Origin: Candidatus Latescibacterota bacterium
GTDB lineage: Bacteria > Latescibacterota > UBA2968 > UBA8231
Direction: 5' to 3'
Length of the DNA: 48,692 nucleotides
NCBI GenBank assembly: GCA_022825185.1
Contig: JAJDYK010000193.1
Span: 1 to 48,692, forward strand
Numbering within the stretch: the first letter of the stretch is position 1; each line of letters begins with the position of its first letter. The position numbers and the translations under genes are program-made. This document shows, in pieces, positions 1-6,963 of this stretch. The notes below the pieces were generated by a model, which did not search any database, was not told the DNA's origin, and was given only the letters and a program-made list of their open reading frames with translations.

Positions 1-137
1 GCCACATCGCCCACTTGGCTGTCTGCTAGGTCGGGCATTTCCACGCGGTCAAAACCGCGCAATTGGTGGCGCTGTCCCATCCCCTTGACGAGCGTGGAGC
101 CGATCCGTCCGGCGGCACCGGTAATGAGTATTTTCAT
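1..137 (-). CDS. NAD-dependent epimerase/dehydratase, N-terminal fragment
   Basis: Only the first 45 codons lie inside the window; the gene runs off the left edge. The reverse-strand translation opens MKILITGAAGRIGS, a first beta strand followed by the GxxGxxG dinucleotide-binding loop of extended short-chain dehydrogenases, and continues with an Asp (GFDRVE) at the end of the second strand, which in this family selects NAD over NADP. Family members convert nucleotide sugars or other polyols in the cytoplasm. The fragment is too short to name a substrate. The start is the ATG at 137, which directly opens the Rossmann strand as is usual for the family. The YceI gene upstream is on the same strand 89 bases away. 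Confidence 0.8.
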   Translation of the reverse strand, partial: MKILITGAAGRIGSTLVKGMGQRHQLRGFDRVEMPDLADSQVGDV

Positions 138-226
138 GGCTGCCCCTTCTGTTGTTGCATTATTTGACGAGCATGTGGGGCGGGCCTTTCATACACTCTG
201 GTTCCGCTCGGCTAGCCGATCCTGAC

Positions 227-817
227 TTACTCTGCGTTGGCCTCGATCAACACCTGAATTTTTACTTCGTCTCCGAGCACGGCGCTGAAGCGTTCCCAGC
301 TATTGACTCCGTAATCGGAGCAGAGGATGGAAAAATTCGTTTCTAGGCCGATCTGCGCCTTGCCACTCCGCGGATTGATGCCAGTCCCGAGGATCTCGAT
401 GGGCAGGGTGACTTCTTTGGTAGTGCCGTGCATGGTCAGCTTGCCCTTGACGTTGAGAGTGTTTTCGCCCGTGCTGGTCACCTCGGTAGATTCGAAGGTG
501 ATTGTGGGGTAGGTCTCGGCAGCGAAAAAGTCGTCGTTTTGCAGGTGGCCATCGCGGCGCTCGTTGCCGGTGTCGATGCTCTTGACCTGAATGGTGCCGG
601 AGAAGCTGGCGGAGTCAGGCTTGGCGGCGTCGTAGCTGATGGTGCCGCTGAAGTCACCGAAGCGGCCTTTGGTGCGGCCGACGAGGTGACGAATGCTGAA
701 ATCGACCGAAGAGTGCGAAGCATCGACCACGTAGGTTTCCGCCAACGTCGCCTCGGCAGTGAGAGCGAATGTCAGGGCGGCAATCCATGCGAAACGGAGT
801 GCATTGAGACGAGTCAT
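227..817 (-). CDS. YceI family periplasmic protein
   Basis: 196 residues. Residues 1-26 form a signal peptide (basic start, hydrophobic stretch, cleavage likely after ATLA), so the protein is exported. The mature part starts ETYVVDASHSSVDFSIRHL, the typical opening of YceI lipocalin-like proteins, and carries the later family features (GxFxxFxGTI, a run ending in FFxAExYPTITFES, and KLTMHGTTKEV). Members bind amphiphilic or isoprenoid ligands in a beta barrel, and some are stress- or base-induced; the ligand here is unknown. Length matches the family (about 190). The gene stands alone: the epimerase fragment follows on the same strand and the next gene upstream is divergent. The SD site is AAGGAGAATTCC before the ATG. 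Confidence 0.93.
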   Translation of the reverse strand: MTRLNALRFAWIAALTFALTAEATLAETYVVDASHSSVDFSIRHLVGRTKGRFGDFSGTISYDAAKPDSASFSGTIQVKSIDTGNERRDGHLQNDDFFAAETYPTITFESTEVTSTGENTLNVKGKLTMHGTTKEVTLPIEILGTGINPRSGKAQIGLETNFSILCSDYGVNSWERFSAVLGDEVKIQVLIEANAE

Positions 818-947
818 GGAATTCTCCTTGGCTATTGATGTGAGAGTGGATCGGGCATTTTACCTAATGATGCCATTTACTATACTACAAAATCTGGCGC
901 TGTAAAATGTGAACCCATAGCGACCGGGGCAAGTTCCCCGGCAGGAG

Positions 948-1802
948 ATGGCGATGATTAACTTCCCCCGTTCGTCCTTTACTTGGAAGGCCCATCCTTG
1001 GAAGCCGGACCCTTATTACAAGTGGCCCGGTGGTTTCGTCGGCGAGCACGGTCAGGTCTATCACGTGCGTTTTACCTTAGAGGCGCGTTGCGTTTTGCGC
1101 GGCGGCGATGGGGCCGAGTTGGCTGAACTCTTTTTGGGCGCGCCCTGCCGCAGCGAATACACCATTGCCAGCGAAAATCTGTTCCAGATCCCCAGCGGCG
1201 AGTGGCGGATGCCTTTTAGCCGTTCCTCGATTCCGGCGATTGCCCAGCGGCCGAGTACGGAGCCCGAGTCAGTCAGCGCGCGTTCGCTGGCGGATGCGTA
1301 TCAGGATTATACCATAGATATTCGCTCCTATCCCGCATCCGAAGCGCTGGAGGAAGCCGACGCCATTGTGGCCTCGACCTTTGCCGGCGACGCGCAAAAC
1401 GCCCGCTCGGTGTACCAAGACGCGGCGAGTGGTATTGAGGTCGAACTGGAATATCCGATCAACGTTATGAATCTCAACGCGGTCGATGGACAGTTCCAGG
1501 TCTGTACAGGTCCGGTACTGCTGCCGGATCTGGCGACTTGGGATGGAAGCGATGTGCATAGGGTATTCGTCGCCCATGCGGCCTTCTCGCGCCGCGACCG
1601 GGTGGAGTTTATTTTGCGGCGTCCGGTGCAAGCCGCGCCCGAGGAACGGGAGTGGCTCGATAAGCCCCGAGGCCGCGATCGGCTGGAATTGCTTGATCCC
1701 AATAATCCGCCCCCCGGCTATCCACCCGAACGGGCTCAGCCGCTGGTGTACAACGAGACGTGGGATCTGGCCGCGCACAACGCGGTGTTGCGGGCCGATT
1801 GA
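948..1802 (+). CDS. Conserved-looking hypothetical protein, 284 aa
   Basis: I do not recognise this family. The frame is convincing: a GGCAGGAG SD site sits just before the ATG, codon use resembles the neighbours, and the frame is uninterrupted for 284 residues. There is no signal peptide or membrane segment, so it is probably cytoplasmic. The sequence has many Trp, Pro and acidic residues; the N-terminal third has short beta-type stretches (YHVRFTLEARCVLRGGDGAEL), and the tail is Pro- and Asn-rich (NPPPGYPPERAQP). It ends six bases before the converging end of the next gene, so the two share no transcript. It might be a carbohydrate-related beta protein, judged only from the surrounding sugar genes; that is a weak inference. 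Confidence 0.75.
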   Translation: MAMINFPRSSFTWKAHPWKPDPYYKWPGGFVGEHGQVYHVRFTLEARCVLRGGDGAELAELFLGAPCRSEYTIASENLFQIPSGEWRMPFSRSSIPAIAQRPSTEPESVSARSLADAYQDYTIDIRSYPASEALEEADAIVASTFAGDAQNARSVYQDAASGIEVELEYPINVMNLNAVDGQFQVCTGPVLLPDLATWDGSDVHRVFVAHAAFSRRDRVEFILRRPVQAAPEEREWLDKPRGRDRLELLDPNNPPPGYPPERAQPLVYNETWDLAAHNAVLRAD

Positions 1803-1808
1803 TTTCTA

Positions 1809-2378
1809 CTACAAAGAGCCTAGGCGCTTGATCTGGAAGTCCTGAAAGCGGATCCAGTGCTCGGCGTTTTCGGGGCCGTTGTAGCATTGGATGCTGACCT
1901 GATCGTCGCCGGGTGGGGGCAGTTCGCCCCGATCGGCAGTGTGGAATTGGTCCTCGCCCTCGGGCCGGTACTGGGCTTCCCAAGAGTCGGCGGTGACGAC
2001 GAGGCGCAGGCGTACGCTCTGGGTGGGCATGGGCTTGCGGCCGGGAATAATGTAGAGATCGCCGTCGATCAGTTCCTTGACTTGCTTGAAGACCGGCTCG
2101 CCGTTTTGGTACCAAGTGATGCCAGCCTGTTCGTACTGCTGGATGGGGTGGGTGTGGTTGAACACGGTTACTTCTATGGCCCAGGTCCCTGTACTGCGAT
2201 CCGGGGCTGGACGCAAAAGCGCGTTTTGCACGGTAGGGGCCACGCCCGGTTCGACGCGAATTTCGAGGCCGTCCTGTAAGCGCCAAAAGCCGGGATGTTC
2301 GCGCAGCCAAGTCCACTCGGGATCGAGGGATCCGTCGAACGCATCGGCAAAGACGAGTTCTTCACGCGCTGTAGTCAT
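1809..2378 (-). CDS. Concanavalin A-like (DUF1349 / GH43 C-terminal-like) beta-sandwich protein
   Basis: 189 residues with no signal peptide. The N-terminus (FADAFDGSLDPEWTWLREHP) and later stretches such as WAIEVTVFNHTHPIQQYEQAG and RLRLVVTADSWEAQYRPEG match the pattern of the jelly-roll domain found as DUF1349 and as the C-terminal module of GH43 xylosidases. The order is a strand pair, then a Gln/Glu-Gln-Ala-Gly-Ile-x-Trp segment, then a Trp-rich strand, then a final strand. Such domains bind or help cleave plant-type sugars. Here the domain stands alone, so it is either a small sugar-binding protein or a hydrolase accessory; catalytic activity is not shown. TAAGGAG lies before the ATG. 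It is transcribed divergently from the glycosidase-like gene to the right, which supports a sugar role. Confidence 0.72.
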   Translation of the reverse strand: MTTAREELVFADAFDGSLDPEWTWLREHPGFWRLQDGLEIRVEPGVAPTVQNALLRPAPDRSTGTWAIEVTVFNHTHPIQQYEQAGITWYQNGEPVFKQVKELIDGDLYIIPGRKPMPTQSVRLRLVVTADSWEAQYRPEGEDQFHTADRGELPPPGDDQVSIQCYNGPENAEHWIRFQDFQIKRLGSL

Positions 2379-2578
2379 GTTTGCTCCTTAGTCTCTCGCT
2401 AGTGAATTGGGCCTTAACGGTAGGAGGCCTGACGCGTGGTGTCAACAAGGTGTTAGATGATCCTTGCCCTAGTTTCATTGGCGGAATACAGTATGAGCGC
2501 AAACTTCACCATGAGGTATCCCGCGATCGTCGATCAGCTCGACCGCATCAAACACGTCCCTACCAATGGAGTAACTCT

Positions 2579-4021
2579 ATGTTAGATATAGGCGACAGGA
2601 AGCAGCTTTTTATCGACGAGCGGTTTTTTGCTGAGCGCGAGGGAATTGCGTTGCAAATGGGGACGCCGGTGCAGCACTTAGAGCCGGTGTTGCGGCCGGA
2701 TCGGGCGTGGGAGGAGTGGGGGATTGGGGCGTATAATACGGTGTGGCGGGAGGCGGATGGCCAGTGGCGGATGTGGTATGACGCGACTATGGAGACGGGG
2801 TTGCCGATGGAGGGGGCGCGGCGGTTGGGCTATGCAGAATCCGCGGATGGATTGCACTGGGAAAAGCCAGTGCTGGGACTAGTGGAATTTCGCGGCAGCC
2901 GGGACAACAATATCGTCGCGCCGTTGGTCGAGCAGCAGAGCATGCAGGGGGCGACTGTGTTGCGCGACGAGCGGGCGGCAGCCGAGGAACGCTACAAGTT
3001 ATGGACCAAGTTCCAGCCGACCGATGAAGAGCGGGCGCAGGGCGTCGAGCCAGGGCTGTGGGCGATGCACTCGGCCGATGGGCTGCACTGGCAGTACTAT
3101 CCAGACCAGCCGAATCCGCCGCGGACGATGTGCGATACGCAGAATATGTTTTTCTGGGACGACCGGCTTGAACTGTACGTGGGCTATACGCGGGTTAGGG
3201 AGACCCAGCACTTGTCCGAAGCAGCCGAGGGCAAGGGCTCGTACCGCTGCGTTGGGCGGATAACCTCGCCCGATTTTAGGCATTGGTCCGCCCAGGAGAT
3301 CGTCTTTGAAGCGGATGAGGAGGATTTGCAGATTCCGGTGCCGTTCCAGCGCGATGATCCCCGGCCCAATATCGACTTTTACACCAGTTGCGCCACTAAG
3401 TACGACGCGGCGCAGGATGCCTATTTCATGCTGCCGGCGGCGTACTATCACTGGGGCGAGGACGATTTTCCAGCGACTATGGATGTGCAGTTGCTCAGCA
3501 GCCGCGACGGGATTAGCTGGCAGCGGCAGGGGGAGCGCCGGGCCTTTTTGCGCCAGGGCTGGGACGGCGGGCTGTTGAGTGGGATGCTGTTTGCCAATCC
3601 GTGGTTTATTCCGGTGGGCGACGAATTGTGGCTCTATTACAATGGCACGGCGCGGCGGCACGGTGGTAGTGAAGACCAGCAGCGGGCGCGAGCGAGTGGA
3701 ATTTTTCGCGCCTCGCTGCGGCTAGATGGGTTTGTGGCGGCGGAGGCTGGCTATGGTGGCGGGGCTTTTACGACGCCGCTGTTGCAATTTGCCGGCGAGC
3801 GGTTGGTGCTGAACTTCGACGGCGGGGCCGGAGGGTGGCTGTGGGTGGAAATACTTGATGAAAACGGGCAGGCGGTGCAAGCGTCTGAGGCGGTGATGGG
3901 CAATGGGGTGTGCAAGGAGGTGAGTTGGCAAGAGCCTATTGGGACGCTGGCGGGCACTCCGGTGCGGCTGCGCTTTGAGATGCGGGACGCGCGGCTCTAC
4001 GCAATGCAGTTTTTGCGTTGA
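2579..4021 (+). CDS. GH43/GH32-like five-bladed beta-propeller protein
   Basis: 480 residues from the ATG at 2579, preceded by AATGGAGTAACTCT; the frame is open further upstream, but the extra 66 residues are low-complexity and lack the family pattern, so I dropped them. The start MLDIGDRKQLFIDERFF and the repeated blade elements (WRMWYDA, GYAESADGLHWEKP, MHSADGLHWQYYPD, SSRDGISWQR, ELWLYYNGTARRHGG) are those of the GH43/GH32-type propeller hydrolases and related uncharacterised proteins. The propeller fills residues 1-390; the last 90 residues form a beta-sandwich tail. No signal peptide is visible, so action on imported oligosaccharides in the cytoplasm is likely. Catalytic acids cannot be assigned with confidence, and substrate is unknown. 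Confidence 0.8.
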   Translation: MLDIGDRKQLFIDERFFAEREGIALQMGTPVQHLEPVLRPDRAWEEWGIGAYNTVWREADGQWRMWYDATMETGLPMEGARRLGYAESADGLHWEKPVLGLVEFRGSRDNNIVAPLVEQQSMQGATVLRDERAAAEERYKLWTKFQPTDEERAQGVEPGLWAMHSADGLHWQYYPDQPNPPRTMCDTQNMFFWDDRLELYVGYTRVRETQHLSEAAEGKGSYRCVGRITSPDFRHWSAQEIVFEADEEDLQIPVPFQRDDPRPNIDFYTSCATKYDAAQDAYFMLPAAYYHWGEDDFPATMDVQLLSSRDGISWQRQGERRAFLRQGWDGGLLSGMLFANPWFIPVGDELWLYYNGTARRHGGSEDQQRARASGIFRASLRLDGFVAAEAGYGGGAFTTPLLQFAGERLVLNFDGGAGGWLWVEILDENGQAVQASEAVMGNGVCKEVSWQEPIGTLAGTPVRLRFEMRDARLYAMQFLR

Positions 4022-4072
4022 CCGGGGAGACCTTATTGGGGTTATTTGTACTAATGAACAAAGGAGACTGTC

Positions 4073-4303
4073 ATGCTGATAATTCGCGGAAAGACTGAAA
4101 GGGAAGCCCTTGAGGAAGTTCAGCGGCGCAGGAGCACGCCGGAGGGTGCGGGGATGGTTTATAAAATCGTCAAGTCGCGCTATGACACTGGGTTCGATAT
4201 CGTGGCCATGGACCCGGAGCTGTACTTGGATATGCTGACGGGCGAGTTACCGACCATTCCCCAACTTAGGGGGAGCTCACTGATAGGCAGAGTGGGGACC
4301 TGA
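4073..4303 (+). CDS. Small hypothetical protein, 76 aa
   Basis: I do not recognise this protein. It is supported by a strong SD site (AAAGGAGACTGTC) before the ATG and by a composition like real genes: a basic, helical N-terminal third (KTEREALEEVQRRR), then YDTGFDIVAMDPELYLDMLTG, which looks like a folded alpha/beta segment. There are no Cys residues, no membrane segment and no signal peptide. The end of the gene reads LIGRVGT; right after its stop, in another frame starting at the overlapping TGATG, the same LIGRV string recurs within a 17-codon frame. The 3' end may therefore have been partly duplicated or frameshifted. Function is unknown; it lies between a propeller hydrolase and a sugar isomerase. 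Confidence 0.55.
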   Translation: MLIIRGKTEREALEEVQRRRSTPEGAGMVYKIVKSRYDTGFDIVAMDPELYLDMLTGELPTIPQLRGSSLIGRVGT

Positions 4304-4458
4304 TGGCTTCGCGTGATTTAATAGGCAGAGTTCAGAAACGCCTCATCAGTCGCTAATTCTCGAAAATTTTTATTCCCCCCATTGGCGTCCGTTTCTCATG
4401 GAGCGGGCTGCCGCTGGGGTTATTTTTTGTCAGCGCACCTACGAGAAAAGGACGCAAT

Positions 4459-5283
4459 ATGAAGCTAGGGATTTTCCACAAGGTTTTTGCGCGACCGACG
4501 CTGGAGGAGAGCCTCGATGGTGTGCAAGCCGCTGGCCTAGAGGCCGTGCAGCTCGATTTGCCAGCTGCGGGTATTGATCCGGCGGCGATGACGGACGCCG
4601 ATTGCGAGCGCATCCGCGCTGCACACGCAACGCGCGGCATTGAGATCGCCGCACTGTCGGGAACCTTCAACATCATCGACCCCGACTTGGAAAAGCGCCG
4701 CGCTGGAATGCAGTGGCTCGCCGCGCTGGTCACTGCGAGCGGCAAGTTGGGAACGGAACTGATCACTTCTTGCACGGGTACGCGCAATCCCGACTGGTTG
4801 TGGGGCGGCCATCCCGACAACAGCACACCGGCTGCATGGGCCGAGATGGTCGCGGCTATGGGAGAAGCTGTGGAGGTTGCCGAGGCCCGGGGTGCGACTT
4901 TGGTCTTTGAGCCGGAGGTCAACAATGTGGTGGATTCGGCGCAGAAGGCGCGGCGCTTGCTCGACGAGGTGCGATCCAAGCATTTGCAGGTGGTCATCGA
5001 CGGAGCCAACCTGTTCCACGCTGGCCAGCTACCGAGGATGCGCGAGGTCTTAGACGAGGCTTTCGATCTGCTCGGGGATTCGATTCGGCTGGCTCATGCC
5101 AAGGACTTGGAACAGGACGGCGATGTCGGGCACCAAGCCGCAGGTACGGGTTTGCTCGACTACGATCACTACTTGGCGTGCTTGCGGCAGATAGGTTTTG
5201 ACGGTTCGTTGATATTGCACAGCCTAGAGGAAGAACAGGTAGCGGCGTCAGCGGCTTTTGTGCGCGGGCGCATGAACAATTGA
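4459..5283 (+). CDS. Sugar phosphate isomerase/epimerase-type TIM barrel
   Basis: 274 residues, the normal length for the xylose isomerase-like TIM-barrel family (AP endonuclease family 2 fold). It starts MKLGIFHKVFARPTLEESLD, then the first-barrel-helix pattern GLEAVQLDLPA, the strand IAALSGTFNI, the metal-site glutamate in LVFEPEVNN, VVIDGANLFH, and IRLAHAKDL followed by GTGLLDYDHYL and LILHSLEE. These Glu, Asp and His positions bind the divalent metal in family enzymes that isomerise or epimerise keto sugars or inositols in the cytoplasm. AAAAGGAC precedes the ATG. It is followed after 14 bases by a Gfo/Idh oxidoreductase on the same strand, a pairing typical of inositol or unusual-sugar catabolism. 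The true substrate is not known. Confidence 0.88.
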   Translation: MKLGIFHKVFARPTLEESLDGVQAAGLEAVQLDLPAAGIDPAAMTDADCERIRAAHATRGIEIAALSGTFNIIDPDLEKRRAGMQWLAALVTASGKLGTELITSCTGTRNPDWLWGGHPDNSTPAAWAEMVAAMGEAVEVAEARGATLVFEPEVNNVVDSAQKARRLLDEVRSKHLQVVIDGANLFHAGQLPRMREVLDEAFDLLGDSIRLAHAKDLEQDGDVGHQAAGTGLLDYDHYLACLRQIGFDGSLILHSLEEEQVAASAAFVRGRMNN

Positions 5284-5297
5284 GAAAGGGATGAAAA

Positions 5298-6326
5298 ATG
5301 GCTGAAGGCAAATTGCGCGCGGCCGTTATTGGCGCTGGCGTGGGTGGAGGGCATGGATACGCGTACGCCCGCGCTCCGGAATACGAATTCGCGGCGGTCT
5401 GCGACATAAACCCGGAGGTGTTGGCGCGCTTTTACGAACGGGCTGAGATCGAACGAGAATCTGTCGCCGAATACGCGGATTACCGCGAGATGTTGGCGCG
5501 GGAACGCCTCGACGTGGTGAGCGTGGCCACCCCAGATCACCTCCACGCCGACCCGGTCTGCGATGCGGTGACCGCGGGTGTGCGCGGCATTTTCTGCGAG
5601 AAGCCGCTGGCGACCACTGCGGAGGACGCCGACCGCATCATCGCCGCGCTCGACCGCCACAACGCGGTGTTGTCGGTGGATCACACGCGCAGTTGGCTGC
5701 CTTCCTATCAGGCTGTGCGCACGGCCATCCGCAGCGGCGAGATCGGCAGCCTGACGAGGATTGTGGCCCACTTAGGCGGTCGTCGCGCCATGCTTTTTCG
5801 CAATGGGACGCACTTGGTGGATGCGGTGTGCTTTTTTGCGGACGCTGAGCCGGTGTGGGTGATCGCCGCGCACGAGCGCGGGTTTGAAGACTACGGCCCG
5901 GTGTACGATGGCCGGGGCGGCAAGGATCCGCAATTCGATCCCGGATCGACGATCATCGTGGAGTTTGCCAATGGAGTGCGCGGGCTGATCAATTGCGCCA
6001 AGCGGACGCCGCAGATGTTTGAGTTGGACCTACAGGGCACGGATGGTCGCTTCTGGGTGACCGATCAGCACTGCATGGCTTGGAAGACCGACACCTCTGA
6101 GGGGACGCCCGAGGTGGTGTCGCCGCCGCCGGGCCGGGGATATGCCAGTCCGTTTGGCGCGAACTTGATTCCGGCTGTGCAGGAGCTGGCGCAGGCGATA
6201 CAGGGCGAGGCGCGCAGTTCGTCGCCAGCCGGGCGCGGTCGGCACGTGCTGGAGATCATGGTAGCCGCGCTGTGGTCGCAGGCTGCAGGGAGTGCGAAGG
6301 TGGAACTGCCGCTGCCGAGGGGTTGA
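5298..6326 (+). CDS. Gfo/Idh/MocA family NAD(P)-dependent oxidoreductase
   Basis: 342 residues. The N-terminal Rossmann domain (1-125) has AAVIGAGVGGGHG, then the D in VCDINPEVLARFYERAEI, the VSVATPDHLHADPV loop, and FCEKPLATTAEDA, whose EKP motif is the family signature (the Lys is catalytic). The C-terminal alpha/beta domain follows, with the sheet typical of sugar and inositol dehydrogenases. Members oxidise or reduce a hydroxyl of a sugar or cyclitol using NAD(P) in the cytoplasm. The ATG at 5298 is preceded by GAAAGGGATGAAAA. It is almost certainly cotranscribed with the isomerase 14 bases upstream, and the two probably act on the same substrate. No other gene on this strand follows for 6.6 kb. 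Confidence 0.93.
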   Translation: MAEGKLRAAVIGAGVGGGHGYAYARAPEYEFAAVCDINPEVLARFYERAEIERESVAEYADYREMLARERLDVVSVATPDHLHADPVCDAVTAGVRGIFCEKPLATTAEDADRIIAALDRHNAVLSVDHTRSWLPSYQAVRTAIRSGEIGSLTRIVAHLGGRRAMLFRNGTHLVDAVCFFADAEPVWVIAAHERGFEDYGPVYDGRGGKDPQFDPGSTIIVEFANGVRGLINCAKRTPQMFELDLQGTDGRFWVTDQHCMAWKTDTSEGTPEVVSPPPGRGYASPFGANLIPAVQELAQAIQGEARSSSPAGRGRHVLEIMVAALWSQAAGSAKVELPLPRG

Positions 6327-6425
6327 CGAACGCTACGCAACCTCGCCGTGGGAAACATAAAAAAACAGGGGTTATTGGCGGGTGTGGCAGGTGGAGCAAT
6401 CCGCTGGATCGCGGTAATTATGCAA

Positions 6426-6458
6426 TAAAAAGCTCCGCCGAGTAACTCTCGACGGAGC
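6426..6458 (-). terminator. Intrinsic terminator of the GYD gene
   Basis: The arms at 6448-6458 and 6432-6442 pair over 11 positions with one mismatch (GCTCCG and CGGAGC outer parts) around a five-base loop. Read on the minus strand, the hairpin is followed directly by TTTTTATT, a U-run in RNA. It lies 38 bases past the stop of the GYD gene. On the plus strand there is no following T-run, so it is one-directional and does not serve the Gfo/Idh gene. Confidence 0.85.
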
Positions 6459-6496
6459 CTGCGCATTACACGGCACGAGCCGGAGTGACCGGAGTA

Positions 6497-6817
6497 TCAA
6501 GCTCCCGGGGGCCGGTAGGGCACGCTTTTCCCGATGGCCTCGTCTATGGTTTCCGGCGTGACCAGTACGGTAACGCTAATGTCTAGCGCGCCGGCGTTGC
6601 CGATGACCATGGACACGGCTGCGGCCGTAGCGTCGTCGGGAAGATCGGCAATTATGTAGAGATCCGGATCTCCGAAGGCGTAGTAAAGCGCTTCCACACT
6701 GCCACCCATTCCCTCAATGGTCTGAGTTAAAGCCTCCCGTCGCCGCGTGCCGCCTTCTTTCAGCAGACCAGCAAGCCCAGCTTGCGTGTACGTCGAGCGA
6801 AACATGTACTTACCCAT
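6497..6817 (-). CDS. GYD domain protein
   Basis: 106 residues, the usual length of GYD-domain proteins. It begins MGKYMFRSTYTQAGLAGLLKE and shows the family pattern RREALTQTIEGMGGSVEALYYAFGDPDLYIIADLPDD, in which GxxDLY (here GDPDLYII) corresponds to the name-giving Gly-Tyr-Asp-like segment. This is followed by a hydrophobic helix and a final strand (ISVTVLVTPETIDEA). The fold is a ferredoxin-like dimer. No biochemical role is firmly established for the family. There is no signal peptide. It is a single-gene transcript: its own terminator lies downstream and the next gene to the left converges. An AAGGATG SD site lies upstream of the ATG. Confidence 0.9.
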   Translation of the reverse strand: MGKYMFRSTYTQAGLAGLLKEGGTRRREALTQTIEGMGGSVEALYYAFGDPDLYIIADLPDDATAAAVSMVIGNAGALDISVTVLVTPETIDEAIGKSVPYRPPGA

Positions 6818-6963
6818 TAGCTTCCATCCTTTCTATTGAAAAGTGGACTAGGAATGTAAATGGCTATTCAACAGTACGCAGCATTGGAACTTGGGGCAAA
6901 CTAAAACGACGACCTTTTTGCCGTGTCCTGTGCTATGACAGAGTGAGGTAGCTAGAGTAGCCT

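Noticed and set aside
4400..4435. GCGG-GCTG-CCGC hairpin followed by a T-run as a terminator
   Set aside because: The stem is only four pairs and the T-run starts several bases away; too weak to support.
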